Shown piece after piece: positions 1 through 16,462 of a stretch of DNA of 64,000 nucleotides. How positions within the stretch are numbered: the first letter of the stretch is position 1; each line of letters begins with the position of its first letter. Origin of the DNA: Nymphaea colorata (Eukaryota > Streptophyta > Magnoliopsida > Nymphaeales > Nymphaeaceae); assembly GCF_008831285.2 (NCBI RefSeq), contig NC_045139.1, forward strand, positions 15,420,354 through 15,484,353, written 5' to 3'. The position numbers were made by a program, and so were the translations under genes. The notes under the pieces were generated by a model. It had not been told where the DNA came from. It ran no database searches and saw nothing but the letters and a program-made list of their open reading frames with translations.

Positions 1-241
1 CAATCCATTTGTTTCTCGCCTACCTACCAAACAGACTCTAAGTCTGGAAGAAATGTTTTTTTATTCAATAGTTGTTGTTGTTGAACTTTTTGTTTTTTTA
101 TAGAGAAAAGCAACCTTCTTCCTCCGCTTTATTGATCTACATGAAACATTTTCCTTCTTTGAATTTCTTTATGTCGAATGACACGAATTCAACCCGTTTG
201 CATCCCTTGGACGAGGCGTCGCTCGAGCAAGGGGACGGGTG

Positions 242-336
242 ATGGAGGGTTCGCTTCCCCTTCTGGTGAAGAATGGCGTTGTCATTCAACCCAGCAATGC
301 CGCTCCAGTTTCTGCCTTCCTACAAACTTATTCAGG

Positions 337-373
<37 letters not shown>

Positions 374-3300
374 GCAATTCCCCAACTTATGCAGGTCTTC
401 TGGTTAAATAGTTGGATACAGACACCCCGCGGATGGTTTTTTGGATCCAACGTACGCAGTGGGTAGGCTCCCTTAGTTATAATTCTGCGGTATAGTAAGC
501 GATTCTGTATGCCAGTGACCACCATCTGTTGTCTTGGGTCCTTTCCCCGGAATTCAGTAACTAGCATCCATTATTTTGAGGCAATTTTTCTGTTGGTTTA
601 TGGTTGTTATGCGGCGTCTTTGGCATGTGGTTTTTTGTGGAGCACCAGTTCATTCTTATTTGTGAAGATCGTTTCACAATGAAGGGGAAAGAGTAAATGT
701 TTCTGTAAAGGGTTATTTCTGACTTCTAGTTTATTTTCCACCTTTTCTACTTGGTGCCGTGGTACTTAACGGTTGCATCACTAGTTGTTACGAAACTAGT
801 AGAGTTTCACATGTTCGACGAAAGCTACTGATTATTTGATACTAGCTTTGTAGCAGATCTAGGACCATTATCGATCGTTTTCTTAAATACCTAGTATCTC
901 CTGTTTTTCATTGTTAGGTGCATATACGACGTTCCGAACACATGAGAATGCTTCTTACGTGATGTTCTGGGAGAGACATCTACGACGCCTAGTGCAGTCT
1001 GTTGAAATTTTAGGTGAAAGAAGGCCAGACTTGTACCCGTTAAAATGCAGATTTGAGTCATCTTGGGACATATTCATCAGACCTCTTGTCGACAGTTCCT
1101 TGAAAAATGGGTTGGCACTAGCGCTGAAGAAGAGGAAACATGGAGAAGAGTTGGCAATTACATCACTTGTTCACGGAACCACTGACCAACCTGATGATGA
1201 TTCTGTTGTGAGACCTTGTGATGTCTATGTGCACATTGGAGGTTATTTGCCAATGAAGTTTGGTCTGAGTGATAGTGCTGCTTGTTTAGCTCTTGTGGGT
1301 CAGAGCAGGGAAATCGCTATGTCAAAGTTCTCTGAATGGGCAAGGTTTGTTTAGTCTGAAATTTGAACCTTTCTTCTTTTTTCCATTCAGTTGATAATTT
1401 GGAGATGAAAATGTACCAGGTTCTCTTTTAAGAAGTGTACCAGACATTTGCTACAGAGAAGTCATGGAAATTTTGCTTGTTCTATAAGCAAAATGCATGG
1501 GCAAAATCCTTGAGAAAAAAATTATATATGCTTCCGTTAGAAGGCTTCCTTTACTTATTCATATTCATAATTTTTTGCAGGACGAGAAAATACTTGGAGA
1601 AGTTAAGGGCTCCATTAGTAACAGAGCTTCTCTTGTCAAATGATGGTGACCACATTTTGGAGGGAACAGTTACAAATTTCTTTGTTGTTTGTCGAAGGGT
1701 GAGTTGTTGGCTGATCTCGCTTTTCCTGTGTGTACTTAGAGTCCTTTACTTCACACATAAAATCTGATGCGCTTGTATTTTCTGCTAGGTCAGTTTCATT
1801 CTTGTTTGGATAAGGATTTTATTTTCTTTTACTTAGTTATCCATTTTTTCTGCTCCAGTCGTCGTGTTTTCTATCATTAGGCAATTCATGTACAATTTTG
1901 TTCCCCGTTTCATCTTCTCATTTTGTCTAAGAGTGTTAGTTTTTAGGACAATGACTTATTTCGGTTTAGGACAATGACTTAAATGTTCGGGCTATTAAAT
2001 AGCAGGTGCCAGCTTTATGTTATTTGGACGTTGCTTACAAAGATTTTTAAGCATACAACATATTAGTCGTTTGCTGAACAAAGTGCAATCTAATGAAATA
2101 TTCAGGTTTCCTTTTTGTTATTACAGTGCCAGTCCACCAGGATAACCAATGTTGGCAAAAAGAAAAAACAAATTTCATTATTTTCACAGTTTCCACCATC
2201 AAAGTCACAACTTATTGATAAGGTTAACCTATTTATGACAGAACTACTACCATGCCTAAAAAGCTCTTGTTTTACTATCAATAAGAAGTAATAAGTAAGA
2301 CCATCACTTTCCTACATAAAATCAGCACAGCCTCCTAAATTAGTTTGTTTAATATGTCTTACTCACAAAGGTTTGTTTGATTATGATGCTTCATTTTTTG
2401 GAGATAGTTTAGTGTTTAATATGTTATGGGTTTTTTCTTCATAGTTTCGTTTAAAATCCTCTTGTAGTTAATGAATTTCCCAATAAAATTGTTTTAACTT
2501 AAGCTTGTTTAATTAATTTATGGCATACAGGACATGAACCAAATGAGTGATGAGGGTCCAACTAATCCAAATAATATGCATCCCTATGTGGTTCAAACTG
2601 CTCCACTGAACGATGGTGTTCTACCTGGAGTAATTCGACAGATAGTTTTGGAGTAAGTTGTTTCCTGTAAGTTCATGTTTTTGAATATGAATGGATTCTG
2701 AACAAGTTGAAGTAGTGTGGCTTCAACCTATGGCTGCTCCTCACCTTTTCTGTGCGACTGCTCATTTAATGCCTTTGTACTGCTTACTGATTTATTACTA
2801 ATATTTTATTTTTTTGCCTACAGTTTTCTGGCTTTGTATTTATCTTGGTTATAATCATCTATTTCGACCAAAAAGACAAATTTCACATTGAACCTGTTGA
2901 CAGCACTTGTGGCGATTTGTGAATTTCATGTTTTACTTATATATGCTTTAATACATGTAGAATTTGCTCGAGCATGGGAATTCCCTTCTGTGAAGTTGCA
3001 CCTTCATGGTCAAAGCATGGCATTTGGGTTGAGGCCTTTGTCACTAGTATGTTTCACTGCCTTTAGATCCCAGTATCATCACTGACTTTCAACCTTTATA
3101 TCCTTGCCCAAGCTTATTGTCAGCTTTTTGTTTTCTTCTCTTTCCCATTCTTGCTTTCTAGTTTTTAGATCAAGTGCTAATCCTTGTCTTTCTGGCAGTC
3201 CAATGGGTTGTCTAGTTGCTAGAAACCACGCAACTAGCATTATTTATATTCTGCATCTGAAGTGCCTACTCTTAACATTTTGCTTGTCTGCATGTGTAAA

Positions 3301-3907
3301 TGTACTTACTATTTCTTTGTGGGTGAACACATATAGATAGCCTAAGGCTGGTACAGCATGTAAAGAGGATACAAGTCCCTTCTTCATGGGAAGGTTTGCA
3401 GTCTAAAAGCTGGGAGGAGGTGTCGTGGGAGATGAAAGATTTCAAGGTAGCTTGATCTTATTGACAATTCAAAATTTCAGAATTGATGTGTTTATCATAA
3501 TTTGACACTTTTATGTTTGATTTAATGCAAAAATTACAGGGAGGCGGGTTCATAACGTCACTAATACAGGTACCACGTTTTTGTAATTTATCTCACCAAA
3601 AATTTCTCTTACTGTCCGCTGCTAGTCATGCTTTATGAACCAAGGGAAATGTAGGGAAGAAAACCTAAGACGTTTCAATCAATAATGGCTGAATACCATC
3701 TGTTTCCCATGAGGTAAATCTGGCATTGGGAAACACAATGCTCAACTCGAGCGAAGCCTGAGTAAGAAAATCTGCTAACTTGCCCTGAATGGTAGAAGTA
3801 GCAATCAATGATATCTGACAAGCTGGCACCTTGTGTTGTGACTGCAGGCTGAGCTGATGAAAAGGGTTAGTTCTGAAGGATATTCAGTAACGAAGCTCCG
3901 GAGATAA
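242..3907 (+). CDS. Fold-type IV PLP protein (D-amino-acid aminotransferase-like superfamily)
   Basis: Eight exons join in frame to a 348-aa protein: 242-335, 918-1344, 1581-1698, 2531-2652, 2961-3046, 3337-3446, 3540-3569 and 3848-3907. All introns are GT-AG. The protein begins MEGSLPLLVKNGV and carries the class IV aminotransferase signature EGTVTNFFVV near residues 201-210, preceded by TELLLSNDGD; later come a GVLPGVIRQ block and an EVAPSW block. The layout matches the plant family annotated as D-aminoacid aminotransferase-like PLP-dependent enzymes, usually about 340 aa. The substrate of this plant family is not something I can state. No clear transit peptide is visible, so a cytosolic location is inferred. 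The Schiff-base lysine cannot be placed with certainty (Lys168 or Lys177 are candidates; an Arg stands at 174). A GTG in frame just upstream is ignored in favour of the ATG. The least certain exons are the 30-nt exon 7 and the exon 6 acceptor. Confidence 0.88.
341..369. repeat. (CT)n microsatellite in intron 1
   Basis: Uninterrupted CT dinucleotides start five bases after the exon 1 splice donor of the PLP gene. They make the donor-proximal intron strongly pyrimidine-rich. Confidence 0.95.
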
Positions 3908-5744
3908 TACGAAAAGCTCAACCGTGTTGTCTCCCCAGAGGTAGATGGACTTCTTTCTCGTCTTGCATAGCATTTCAGGAATACGGAAGGTCAAAAAGTC
4001 GATTTAGGTCGGTTGCATTTCTCCCACTCTAAGCTCGCAAGTGGAACTGGTCTTTAAGTCATAGAATATGCATCTACCCTTGAGAGAGAGAGAGAGAGAG
4101 AAATTCATGTGGAAAACTAGAGCAAATATTCTAAATCAGAATGGACATTCGTGTAAATGTTTGACATGCCATGTTTATGTGGAAACTGTACAGAGTTATT
4201 GTTGTTTGTGAAACTTGTTTACTTGAAAACCGCAACAACTGCATTCCTTTTGCCTGAAGGGGTTTGGGTTGGGCTAACGACTGGCAATGAGGCCGGTGGT
4301 TGGTTTGACTCCCATGGGCATCAACCCTATGCACAAACCAAAACAAGCGTTGGCCCTGTGGGCGGAGTTACTAGCCTCGGAGTTTATACTTGCGTTGCAG
4401 GCAACAAAAACTCTCGGTCTGGTCATAAACGAACCGCTTCATTTTACTAGGGGCACAGTGGTGCATGTGCTTCTATTTTGACAACCAAAAGTTTTGCAAT
4501 TATTCCAATTTCCAACTGCTAAGTGCTAACTGGCCTTCCTGTGGTATCAATTTGTGATTTCGTGGATTTCACATTGGATTACTAAAGTAAACCCCGAAAG
4601 TTTTTATTGGGTTTATTTCTAGGATTAATTTTTCTGCAAAAGGTGTGGTGTCTTAACTCAATACAGATCAGAGCTCAACTCTTGTACAGTCGGTTCGTTT
4701 GATGAGTGGTCATAAATAACCTAGTAAATTTCTATTTACAAGTCTGGCGTGGATGTCCATTCCTTGCTCACTATCTGGTCAAAAAGTCAATTTGATTCTA
4801 GACATGAGATTCATGTCCTGCGCTGGTAAACACCGGCATATGATGGTATGGATCCGCAGTTGGTGTGGACTTTCTCCTACTGAACTCGTTGGACATCCGA
4901 ATCTAATTTATATTTACTTGTCAAATTTGGGGTGGCATCTGGTTAGTTAGTTGTGCTAATTACTTCATCTGATAAGCTTTTATCTCAAGTCCTATGGTTC
5001 TTGCGGCGATCCTCCTGCCCTTTATTTGTGTCATAGGAGCTGCACTTTGCTCCTCTCCTTATTGTTAAACTTGATGAAAGATTGTGATTAGGGTACTTTT
5101 TAGCATGCCCTCCTATGTCCTATTGAGATGAACAAGTTCCGCCAGAAATTGACTCCTCCTTTCTGAACTTCTAGAAGTTCTGCACATAAGCACCACAGGC
5201 GATAATCAGCAGGAGATTGATTCACCTAGGTAGGAGGTCGAAGGTGAGACCTTCAAGTGTTCAACGCTAGAGGTTGTTAGTATACAACGTCATAACGATC
5301 TTCTTCCTAGCCCCAGCTTCCCTTAAGAAGAAGAAGGATAAGTGAGAACAGAATAATTTAATCACTTCATCTGACTGTAATTTGAAGAAAGTAGGTCCAA
5401 TTGAAGCCCTTCACATGTTGATGACTACATCATGGATTCGCAAATAGAAAGGGCATAGTGGTGCAGTCAGCACAGCAGTCCATTGAGTTACAAGGAGAAA
5501 TTAGCAGGAACAACTAGTCTTAGAGTTGTCGTAATTGGAACCTCTATAGCAGCAGGAAGGAAATCAGAAACATCCGAAAGAGTTTATAGAGGTACGAAAG
5601 GAAAAGAATTCACAGGACCCAGAGCAGAGAATTGCAGCATGGGTGTCTATCCATATGAGCGGCCTGGCTAGTCCTCTTCCTTTCCCTTGGGGATATCAGC
5701 AAACCAGTGTCTGCCATATAGACAGAAAGCACGAATACTGTCGC
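3908..5744. other. Intergenic spacer between convergent genes
   Basis: This stretch holds the 3' flanks of the PLP gene (plus) and the MPK3-like gene (minus), which converge here. A (GA)n run lies at 4083-4101. The open frames present are short, lack homology I recognise and have no supporting splice structure. I see no gene in it. Confidence 0.6.
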
Positions 5745-9308
<3,564 letters not shown>

Positions 9309-9419
9309 GGTCAAGGACGAGAGGGGAAGAGTTGTGAGAAGAGTCGGATGAAATGAAAGGATTGCGGAGAAAGGGTAGAGTGGCGTTCGCTGCAGAAGGG
9401 GTTGAAACGTCCGCCTCTT

Positions 9420-9426
9420 CTATATA
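9420..9426 (-). promoter_or_regulatory. Probable TATA box of the MPK3-like gene
   Basis: TATATAG on the minus strand lies about 112 bases upstream of the MPK3 start codon. This would put transcription start near 9390 and give a 5' UTR of about 80 bases. The assignment rests on motif and distance only. Confidence 0.5.
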
Positions 9427-11685
9427 GCACGAATCGCAAGAAAAACCGATTCTCCTCCTCCTCCTCCTTCTTCTTCTTCTTCTTAACGACAGCGGTGAAA
9501 GAAGGAGGGGCGAAGCCTCCGCTGACCAAGAAAGAGCGCGTTCCCACGGATGGACGGAGAAAATCGCCGCCGCCGTCAGATGGACGACCACCAGTTATGC
9601 ATCTCGTCAACGGCCAGCGGATGTTCGGAATTTTCGTGGGAAAGTGTGGTAACTCCCCGCGACTGCCTCGCTTGCAGTTTCCGTGACGACACCGAAAGGA
9701 CGTTGGCTTCATCATACGCCCGCCACGTGTCTTCCTCTTTCCCCGTTACCTATTTGCATAGAAGGTGCCGCTGTTTATTTATTTCTTTTTTCTCCCAATC
9801 ACGAGTTTTTCTCCTGTTCTGGTTGTTTGTTACGTGTTTTAACTATAACAGTGAAAAGGCTCAATTATCTATTATTAACGCAACAATGATTCGGTAATTG
9901 AATATTTTTACTGTCACGGATTAAAAAAAAAACATAATATATTCCTATAATTATAAAAAGCACCCATGATTTTAACTTTGAAAAAAAAAAAATTAAAACT
10001 ATTTGCTTTTGCTTCTCATGTACCACATTTATGGTGTTGCAAGAAAATCTATCTACTTCTAAGGGGAACTTTTGGACTTGTAAGGTTGTGTTTGAATGGG
10101 AAACCGCACGATTGGTGAAACGAACACGCCGCACCCTCTACAGTGTGGGAAAGAATTTTGCTCACGATGGGGCATCCTAGGGAATCCATGTTCAAAGGAG
10201 AGTTGTTTTTATATTTTTAAGAAAAATTGTATGCTTCAAACATTTTACAAAAAGGAAATTTACTTTTCAATTTTTAGTCTTACAAAGTTACAAGAGAGAT
10301 GCATCCATCCCTTTTCATATGTAAGTGTAGTTTTTCCGTTGTTGCCAAGTCCTAACATACTGTCCCATGTTAGTGATCATTGGCCTTCAGCAATGAAGAA
10401 GCATCTGGAATGCTGCAGCCATGACTGAACGTGTAATGCTTCAAATAGACAGGTCAGAACAACGTTCTTTTTCCTTTTTTAAGATGAGTAAGGAAATCGA
10501 TGCCAGTTGCTTATGTACGCTCGGGGTGTTCACTGAAGGGTTGAAGCTAATGCCACCACAGTCAACGATTTCAAAGAGAAAGTTCTGGTCTGAAGCAGTT
10601 GCCACTCCCTGCAATTTCCAACCAATTGGGTCTTCAATTGTTAGAGATTGCTTTTCTACTGTTTCACCAACTTTTGATGTCGGCAAAGGAACATTTTATT
10701 TCTCACGATGGCAATGCTACGACTGATAAGAATTCTCATCTTCCATATGCATCTGTCCATAATTCATTCACCTCTCTGTTAAACCATACGCGCATGACTC
10801 AATCAATGCATTGAGTGGCTAGGCTATGATTGGATGGCACTCCAAGTTCAGCTTATATATGTGTGTGTGTGTGTGGGCGCGCGCTCGTTTTACTGCCATC
10901 GTTTAAAAAACAAAATAAAAAGAGTTTACATGTTAAAATCGAGCTGAGAATAGTGGCCATTTAAGTTTAAAAACCTTCAACCACTGACCTAACAGTCATG
11001 GCTTCACCATCCCTGGAAGAAAACCTCAAGGCATATCATTGACCGAGTTGTGTACGTAAGGTTGCCCTTATCAGTAAGAAGGGAAAAGCAACAAATTCAA
11101 GAGTTGTATACGTTCAGTTTACTGCTTTTGGGAAAGGCGTAGGCCTATCTTACGACTAGCATTAAAAAGCAGTGGGATCTATTACCCAATAGTCTTTTGC
11201 TGAAGAGAGCAAGCAAACAAATTGCTTCTTCCATCTATAAAATCAAAATCTGCGGTTTCAAGGTCTATTATGTTATGTCAACAAAACTCAGCTCGTGTCA
11301 ACGAAAAACCCTTGACTTGTTGAAGGTTTTAAGCCCGAAACTGACCATGTGAACGCGAGGCACAACAAAGACGTTTCCTGTGTTTTCTTATGCTAAGTTG
11401 CAAAAACACCATCTACTTGAGGCCATCCGGAAAAACATCTCATTAAATTTTCACAGCCAGACACAGACGATACTAGCAGGATAGGTACTAAAGAACTGAC
11501 ATGTTATACATAACAACATCCAGTACGATACATACGCTACCACGGAAAATTTCTTTTCCCTTATTCCCCTGCAATGACACCCAAACACACGACACATCAA
11601 CACCCAGTTTCTTCGCTTGGTCAGCAAAGACCTCCCGGAAAAAGAGCCAAGGTACCTTCAACACCGGTAATGTCATGATTCGGCC
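9427..11685. other. MPK3 promoter flank and spacer to the APX 3' end
   Basis: The right-hand flank of the MPK3-like gene is followed by AT-rich sequence with a (TG)n run at about 10857-10876. The downstream side of the ascorbate peroxidase gene, including its 3' UTR, ends the stretch. Several 60-115 aa frames are open here, but none resembles a known family. I see no gene. Confidence 0.5.
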
Positions 11686-14255
11686 TCAGCATTCAGCAAA
11701 TCTGATGGTAAAAGAAACAAAGATGAGAGTTAAAGCAAGTGCATCGGCCAAAAATGGGAACTTCCTTCCCCAGAGAAAGCTACTAGAGGCTTATCTTACC
11801 CCAGTTCTGAGAGCCTCCGGTGAGCCTCAGCGTAATCAGCAAAGAAAGCATCCTCGTCCTGTTTCAAATCAATATGCAGAAAAGTTCAAGAGGGCTTTTG
11901 TCAAAAGTAGTTCTCATTTAACCTATGGTATAACTAGAGACGAAGAAGTGACCCGCGAGAAAAGGAGTGAAACGCAGAATGTGCCCAAATACTTACAGCC
12001 GCATACTTCTCCACCAGGGGACGGAAGACTGGGTCGCTCAGAAGAGCTTTGTCAGTTGGCAACTGAAGCAGACCTGCCTTCTCTCCAGTCAGCAGCTCCC
12101 TGTAACACAACAATCATGTTCTGAATTGGATCCTTCACACTATCTGGAAAAGAAAACAAAAACGAGAGACTAAGTAGAGAGAGAGATTTTATTGTTTAAC
12201 TTACTTGAAGTAGTTGTTGTCGAATATCAGAGGGTCGCGAGTCCAGGGTCCTTCGAATCCAGACCGCTCCTTGTGGGCCCGTCCCTGCAAGAAATGGTGG
12301 TCATGCCAAACTTGTTATCTTTGTTTGGTTTCGCTTAAACAAAACACAAGAATAGACAGCTCCCCCTGCTTCTGTTCTATAAGTTCCCACTTTGTGAATT
12401 TTTATCGAAATCATGATTTTTTTATCGAATTCCTGATTTTTTTTTTTTTTATCCAGGCATTGTTTCCATTGGAAAGGTAATTTGCAAGTCCGACTGCTGG
12501 TAAGGTCTTTAATTTGGTTATTCCCAGCATGACAAGGAGCTCGATTGGACTACAAAAGGTAAAAGACAGAATGCACATCTTTGGGAAAAATCAAGCTTAC
12601 CAGGGTATGCCCACCAGACAGTGCAACAATATCCTGGTCAGATAGACCCATGTGTTGCTTAAAGACAACCCTTAAGTGATCAACACCTGAAAAGAATTAG
12701 GAAGACAGGCCATCGAAGGTAATAAGCCTACAAGCGTGAACAAGCGCACTTGATGTCACATGTTCATGATGCATACCCTGGTTGGCGTCAGGAAGGCGGC
12801 CTTCCACTGGAGACTCAGTTTTGTCCTGCAGGTATCACGTTGTACCGCAATTAGGATCAACAAGAGAAAAGATTATGGATTGGGAGTAGGCATACAGAAA
12901 GCAGAAAGAATCAAAGCAAATTCCGGGTTTAGAGATCTACCGGCCTCCCTGGATGAAAAGGAACATCCGGTCCCCCAGTAACCTCAACAGCGACGACTCC
13001 AGCCAACTACATCAAACCGATAGGATTTAAATATTTCTTGCAGTCAAGCGTTTCCAATGCAATACAAAATCTCATTTATGAAAATGAACAAGACGGAAAC
13101 GCAATTTCATTCATTAAGGTGGAAGGGAAGGCGGGCTAGAGGAGGAAGAAGGCACTCAGTTCACCTGAACAAAATCGGCATATGAAAGGATGGGGAACTG
13201 CTCCCTTATTGGTTCCAAGAGCCTGACGGCAATGTCCAGTCCAGCATTAGCCGCATGGCCAAGCTCGACCGGGTTCTTGATGGTACCGAAAGGGCCGCCA
13301 GTCTTCGTTTTCACATCAAAAGTTCCGGCCGAATGCCATCTGCATCATATCATGTCGAGACGGTGAAATAACCGCCTCTGAGACGGGTACTAGTACGATA
13401 TCACGGAGGGAAGAGTCGAAGAATTTTAATAATCTGTGACTAAAGAAGTGTGGTTTTTGCGTCTCGCATGAACAGATACAACAAACAGGCAAAATAGACA
13501 CAATTCTTGATCGTAGAAATTGTGATAAATCCATCCTAAATGCGTTCATTTAGGTTGTGTTTTAAATCCATAGATTTAAAAACAGGCAACCTTAAATAAA
13601 GAACAGAAGCATGTTTGACTTATTTGGGGAATGTCTTCGGTGCACTTGTTACTCAACAATAAGCAATCCTTTTTTATCGAAAAGTGAAGGAACAGCTAGC
13701 TTGTTTTCACCCTGTCGGTATTGACAAATTCGCGCAGATGGACGTCAGACTGGCCATTCCAGAAGGAACAATTACTTTCTGACAGGCCGATTTGCAAACT
13801 GTTTTCCAGGTCCGTGCATGTCAGTGAGTAGCTTTCTCATTTTGTGTCGATTAGACGGTTGGAGTAGCCGCTTAGTTATGATAAACGTCATTCACTTGAG
13901 GGTTCTCTCATCAATATACTTTTCTCTATTTGGTAAGATCAGTATGCGTCCTATGAGTATGAACGACTCAATCTAAGCTAAATTTCGTTAACTTTTGTCA
14001 AAGTGATATTTCAGAATCTGCCGCCAGCGGCGTCGGCTCCCGCAGACTCTTTCTTGAGGCCTATATAGTGGTCTGCTTCTAAAGGGTTTCCAGTCATCGT
14101 GAGAAACGAAATAAAGAAATCGAGACTTACGCTAGACGGAGAATAAGGGGGGCACAGTTTTTCTCAGCGATGAGCCCTCTGAGCTTTCTCTTGCATTTCT
14201 CAACGGCTTTCTTGTATTCCTCGCTAACAGTTGGGTAGCAGTAGCACCTCGACAT
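11686..14255 (-). CDS. APX1: Cytosolic L-ascorbate peroxidase
   Basis: Nine coding exons on the minus strand give 252 aa: 14255-14131, 13339-13165, 13006-12941, 12825-12777, 12686-12601, 12284-12205, 12099-11997, 11858-11800 and 11701-11686. The enzyme reduces H2O2 with ascorbate. Class I haem peroxidase residues are all present: distal Arg40, Trp43 and His44 (RLAWHSAG), proximal His165 (SGGHTLG), Trp181 (EGPWTRDPL) and the Asp of IFDNNYF. Numbering is two above pea APX because the N terminus [15 protein letters not shown] has two extra residues. The C terminus LSELGFAEC lacks a membrane anchor or organelle signal, so the protein should be cytosolic, as in APX1/APX2 (250 aa). Small departures are GRP in place of the usual GRE after HPG, and GGHTLGRAH for the usual GAHTLGRCH. 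The symbol means APX1-like; which cytosolic paralogue it is cannot be settled here. Confidence 0.95.
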
Positions 14256-14257
14256 GA

Positions 14258-15222
14258 CTGAAAGCCTGAAAATGCAGAGAACTTTCCGTCGATTAGTCAA
14301 ACCGTAACTTCTCGCCAAAGAAATGAACTGAAAGACCTCACGCTGAGCGTTTAGGAAATGGACAACAGGCGCATGACATTTGAAACAGTTTAAGAAGCGC
14401 AAGCTCAAGAGCGAGCAAGAAGCTAACATATAGATTTCTCTAAAAGAATTATAAAACACTTCTAAGAAAACAAGCGTCATGTGAAATGGAGCAAGCTTTA
14501 CAATCACGATTGAGAAATTTCACAGTGCAGAGGCCAACAGCCTCGCTACTTGGGCTTCAGAAAATGGCAATTTCAGAAGTAAACAAGAATAAAGAGCTAA
14601 GGAAAACAGTAAGCTGGCTCAAAAGGAGAACGAATATAATTCAAAAAACTATATATGAACCAAAATTTTCAAAAAAAATCGATTGAGTGACGCGAATTAG
14701 AACCACATTTCAATACTTTCAAAAGAATGGGAAAGGCAACAAGAAAGGTTAGGGAAAAGTTAAAAGTCGGAAGGCGGCTTCAGTATTATCCTTCGCGCCA
14801 AGAAAGCGGAATCTAAATTATCACCACAATGCGAAACTAGGTCACGGTCCAAAATTCAGTACTACTATACAAGGTATAAAAAACTCAACCGCCGCAAAGG
14901 AGCAGGGCGTGTTTCCATGCCGTTACTAGAAATGGTGAGTTAGATTGGTGTATGTCTAGGCAAAGCGCTCTTTGTGAGCTGTTCTGAACAAGTCTGACTT
15001 AAATAGACTCTAAATGGCATTTCAATATGTAGCTCGACTTTCTAAAAGGGTTCAGAAGTCAAATGGTATTATGGTTTTACAGTCGTAGGCTGATAAAATC
15101 CGATTCATACTAACAAATGTTCTCTTTTTTATTCTTGGTTTTTAATGTGTTCAAATCAATATGGTTGGATTTATAAAAGAACACTTGAAATGTTGGATAT
15201 CATACATATGTGTGTGCACGTG

Positions 15223-15253
<31 letters not shown>

Positions 15254-16303
15254 AGTTTTAAATGAATTTTATTTCAGAACTTGGTTTTACAAATTCATTT
15301 GTTTTCGGCAGTTTTTATGAAAATCTAGTTATGCAAAGGTAATGTGCATGTTTAAAAACATATATATTGACATTAAAATTATAATTTTAGAAGCCTTTGT
15401 AAAAAAGTAATCAGGAATTTGTTGGTCACCATTCAGTTTTCTTATATATATATATATATATATATGACAATCAACATTGCTCCGAAGTTAAAGAACTAAA
15501 AGGGACAACATTATGAATTGCTTAAAAAGAGCAATCAACATTGCTCCGAAGAATCAAATTTGAAATACAAGCACAAAAAGGGAAAATCGCCGGAATTAGT
15601 TTAGCAATTAATGTCAACGAAATAAAGTGCAAGTTTAACTGGAAAAGAATCGTAGAATCAGCAGGAGATTCATCTATTTGTCGGAATAGATTGTAACGGA
15701 ACGAAGTTGTCGAAATATCAGTCTATTTGTGTTACGGACGAAGTTGTAGAAAAAAAAAAACGAAACGGAGTAGACCAGAATCATATATAAGAGAAAATGA
15801 AGCATCTAGGCAGCAGGTAAGACATCAAAGGCTGAAAGGAAAGGGATCAAATGCCCAGCAAGCTCCGCCACGAGTGGTCAAAGAAAAAGAGATCATCAAA
15901 GTAAAAAGAGAAAAAAGAAATGACGATGATGATGATGATGAAGAAGAAGAAGAAAACCAGCCAGCTTCTTTCAAAAATCCACCAGCTAAAGGGCGGAAGA
16001 TTTGTGAAACAGAGGAGAGACGAAAACAAAAAAAATGAATCACGGAAGCAGCCGAAGCTCAAATCTAAAGAAAACGAGCAAACAAAATGGTTATCCGCAG
16101 AATCAACACCATCACAAAAATCTCAAAAAAAAAAGAAAAAGAAGAAGAAAAGGAACATAACCATGATGAAGCATCATCAGAAAAAAACAACAGCATATAA
16201 AAGCACCCATTAGCAAATTAGAAAAAGAAAAAAAGGAAGACAAATCAAAAAAATATAAAGCGTAAGCAAAGCAAGTGTAAAAAGGAAAAAACGATCTGCT
16301 CAC
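14258..16303 (-). other. 5' UTR intron of the ascorbate peroxidase gene
   Basis: On the minus strand a donor CG|GTGAGC at 16303 and an acceptor TTTCAG|TCATG at 14258 place the start codon two bases after the acceptor. A leader intron at this place is known for Arabidopsis APX1. The intron is about 2.05 kb and very pyrimidine-rich in the sense direction (purine-rich on the plus strand between 15750 and 16260, with GAT and GAA repeats). The first, non-coding exon would run from 16304 to about 16405. The boundaries are predicted from splice motifs and were not confirmed by transcripts. Confidence 0.65.
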
Positions 16304-16435
16304 CGAGAACTCACTGGAGTGAAAGAAGACGGAAAGAAAGGCAGCACCACCGAGAACCCCCAAAAAGAGTGGAAACTCAGAGAGCAAGGAGCGAACACAC
16401 AAGCGACACGAGCACTCCACGCTCAGGAACCCCAT

Positions 16436-16442
16436 CTTTATA
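16436..16442 (-). promoter_or_regulatory. Probable TATA box of the APX gene
   Basis: TATAAAG on the minus strand lies about 30 bases upstream of the inferred leader-exon start and 132 bases upstream of the leader-intron donor. Confidence 0.6.
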
Positions 16443-16462
16443 GGAACGGATATCTCCGCTGT

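Noticed and set aside
4157..4450. 97-aa plus-strand frame after the PLP gene
   Set aside because: There is no homology or splice support. It lies in the 3' flank.
16112..16435. 107-aa minus-strand frame over the APX leader
   Set aside because: It spans the TATA box, leader exon and pyrimidine-rich intron. Its Phe/Leu runs come from composition.
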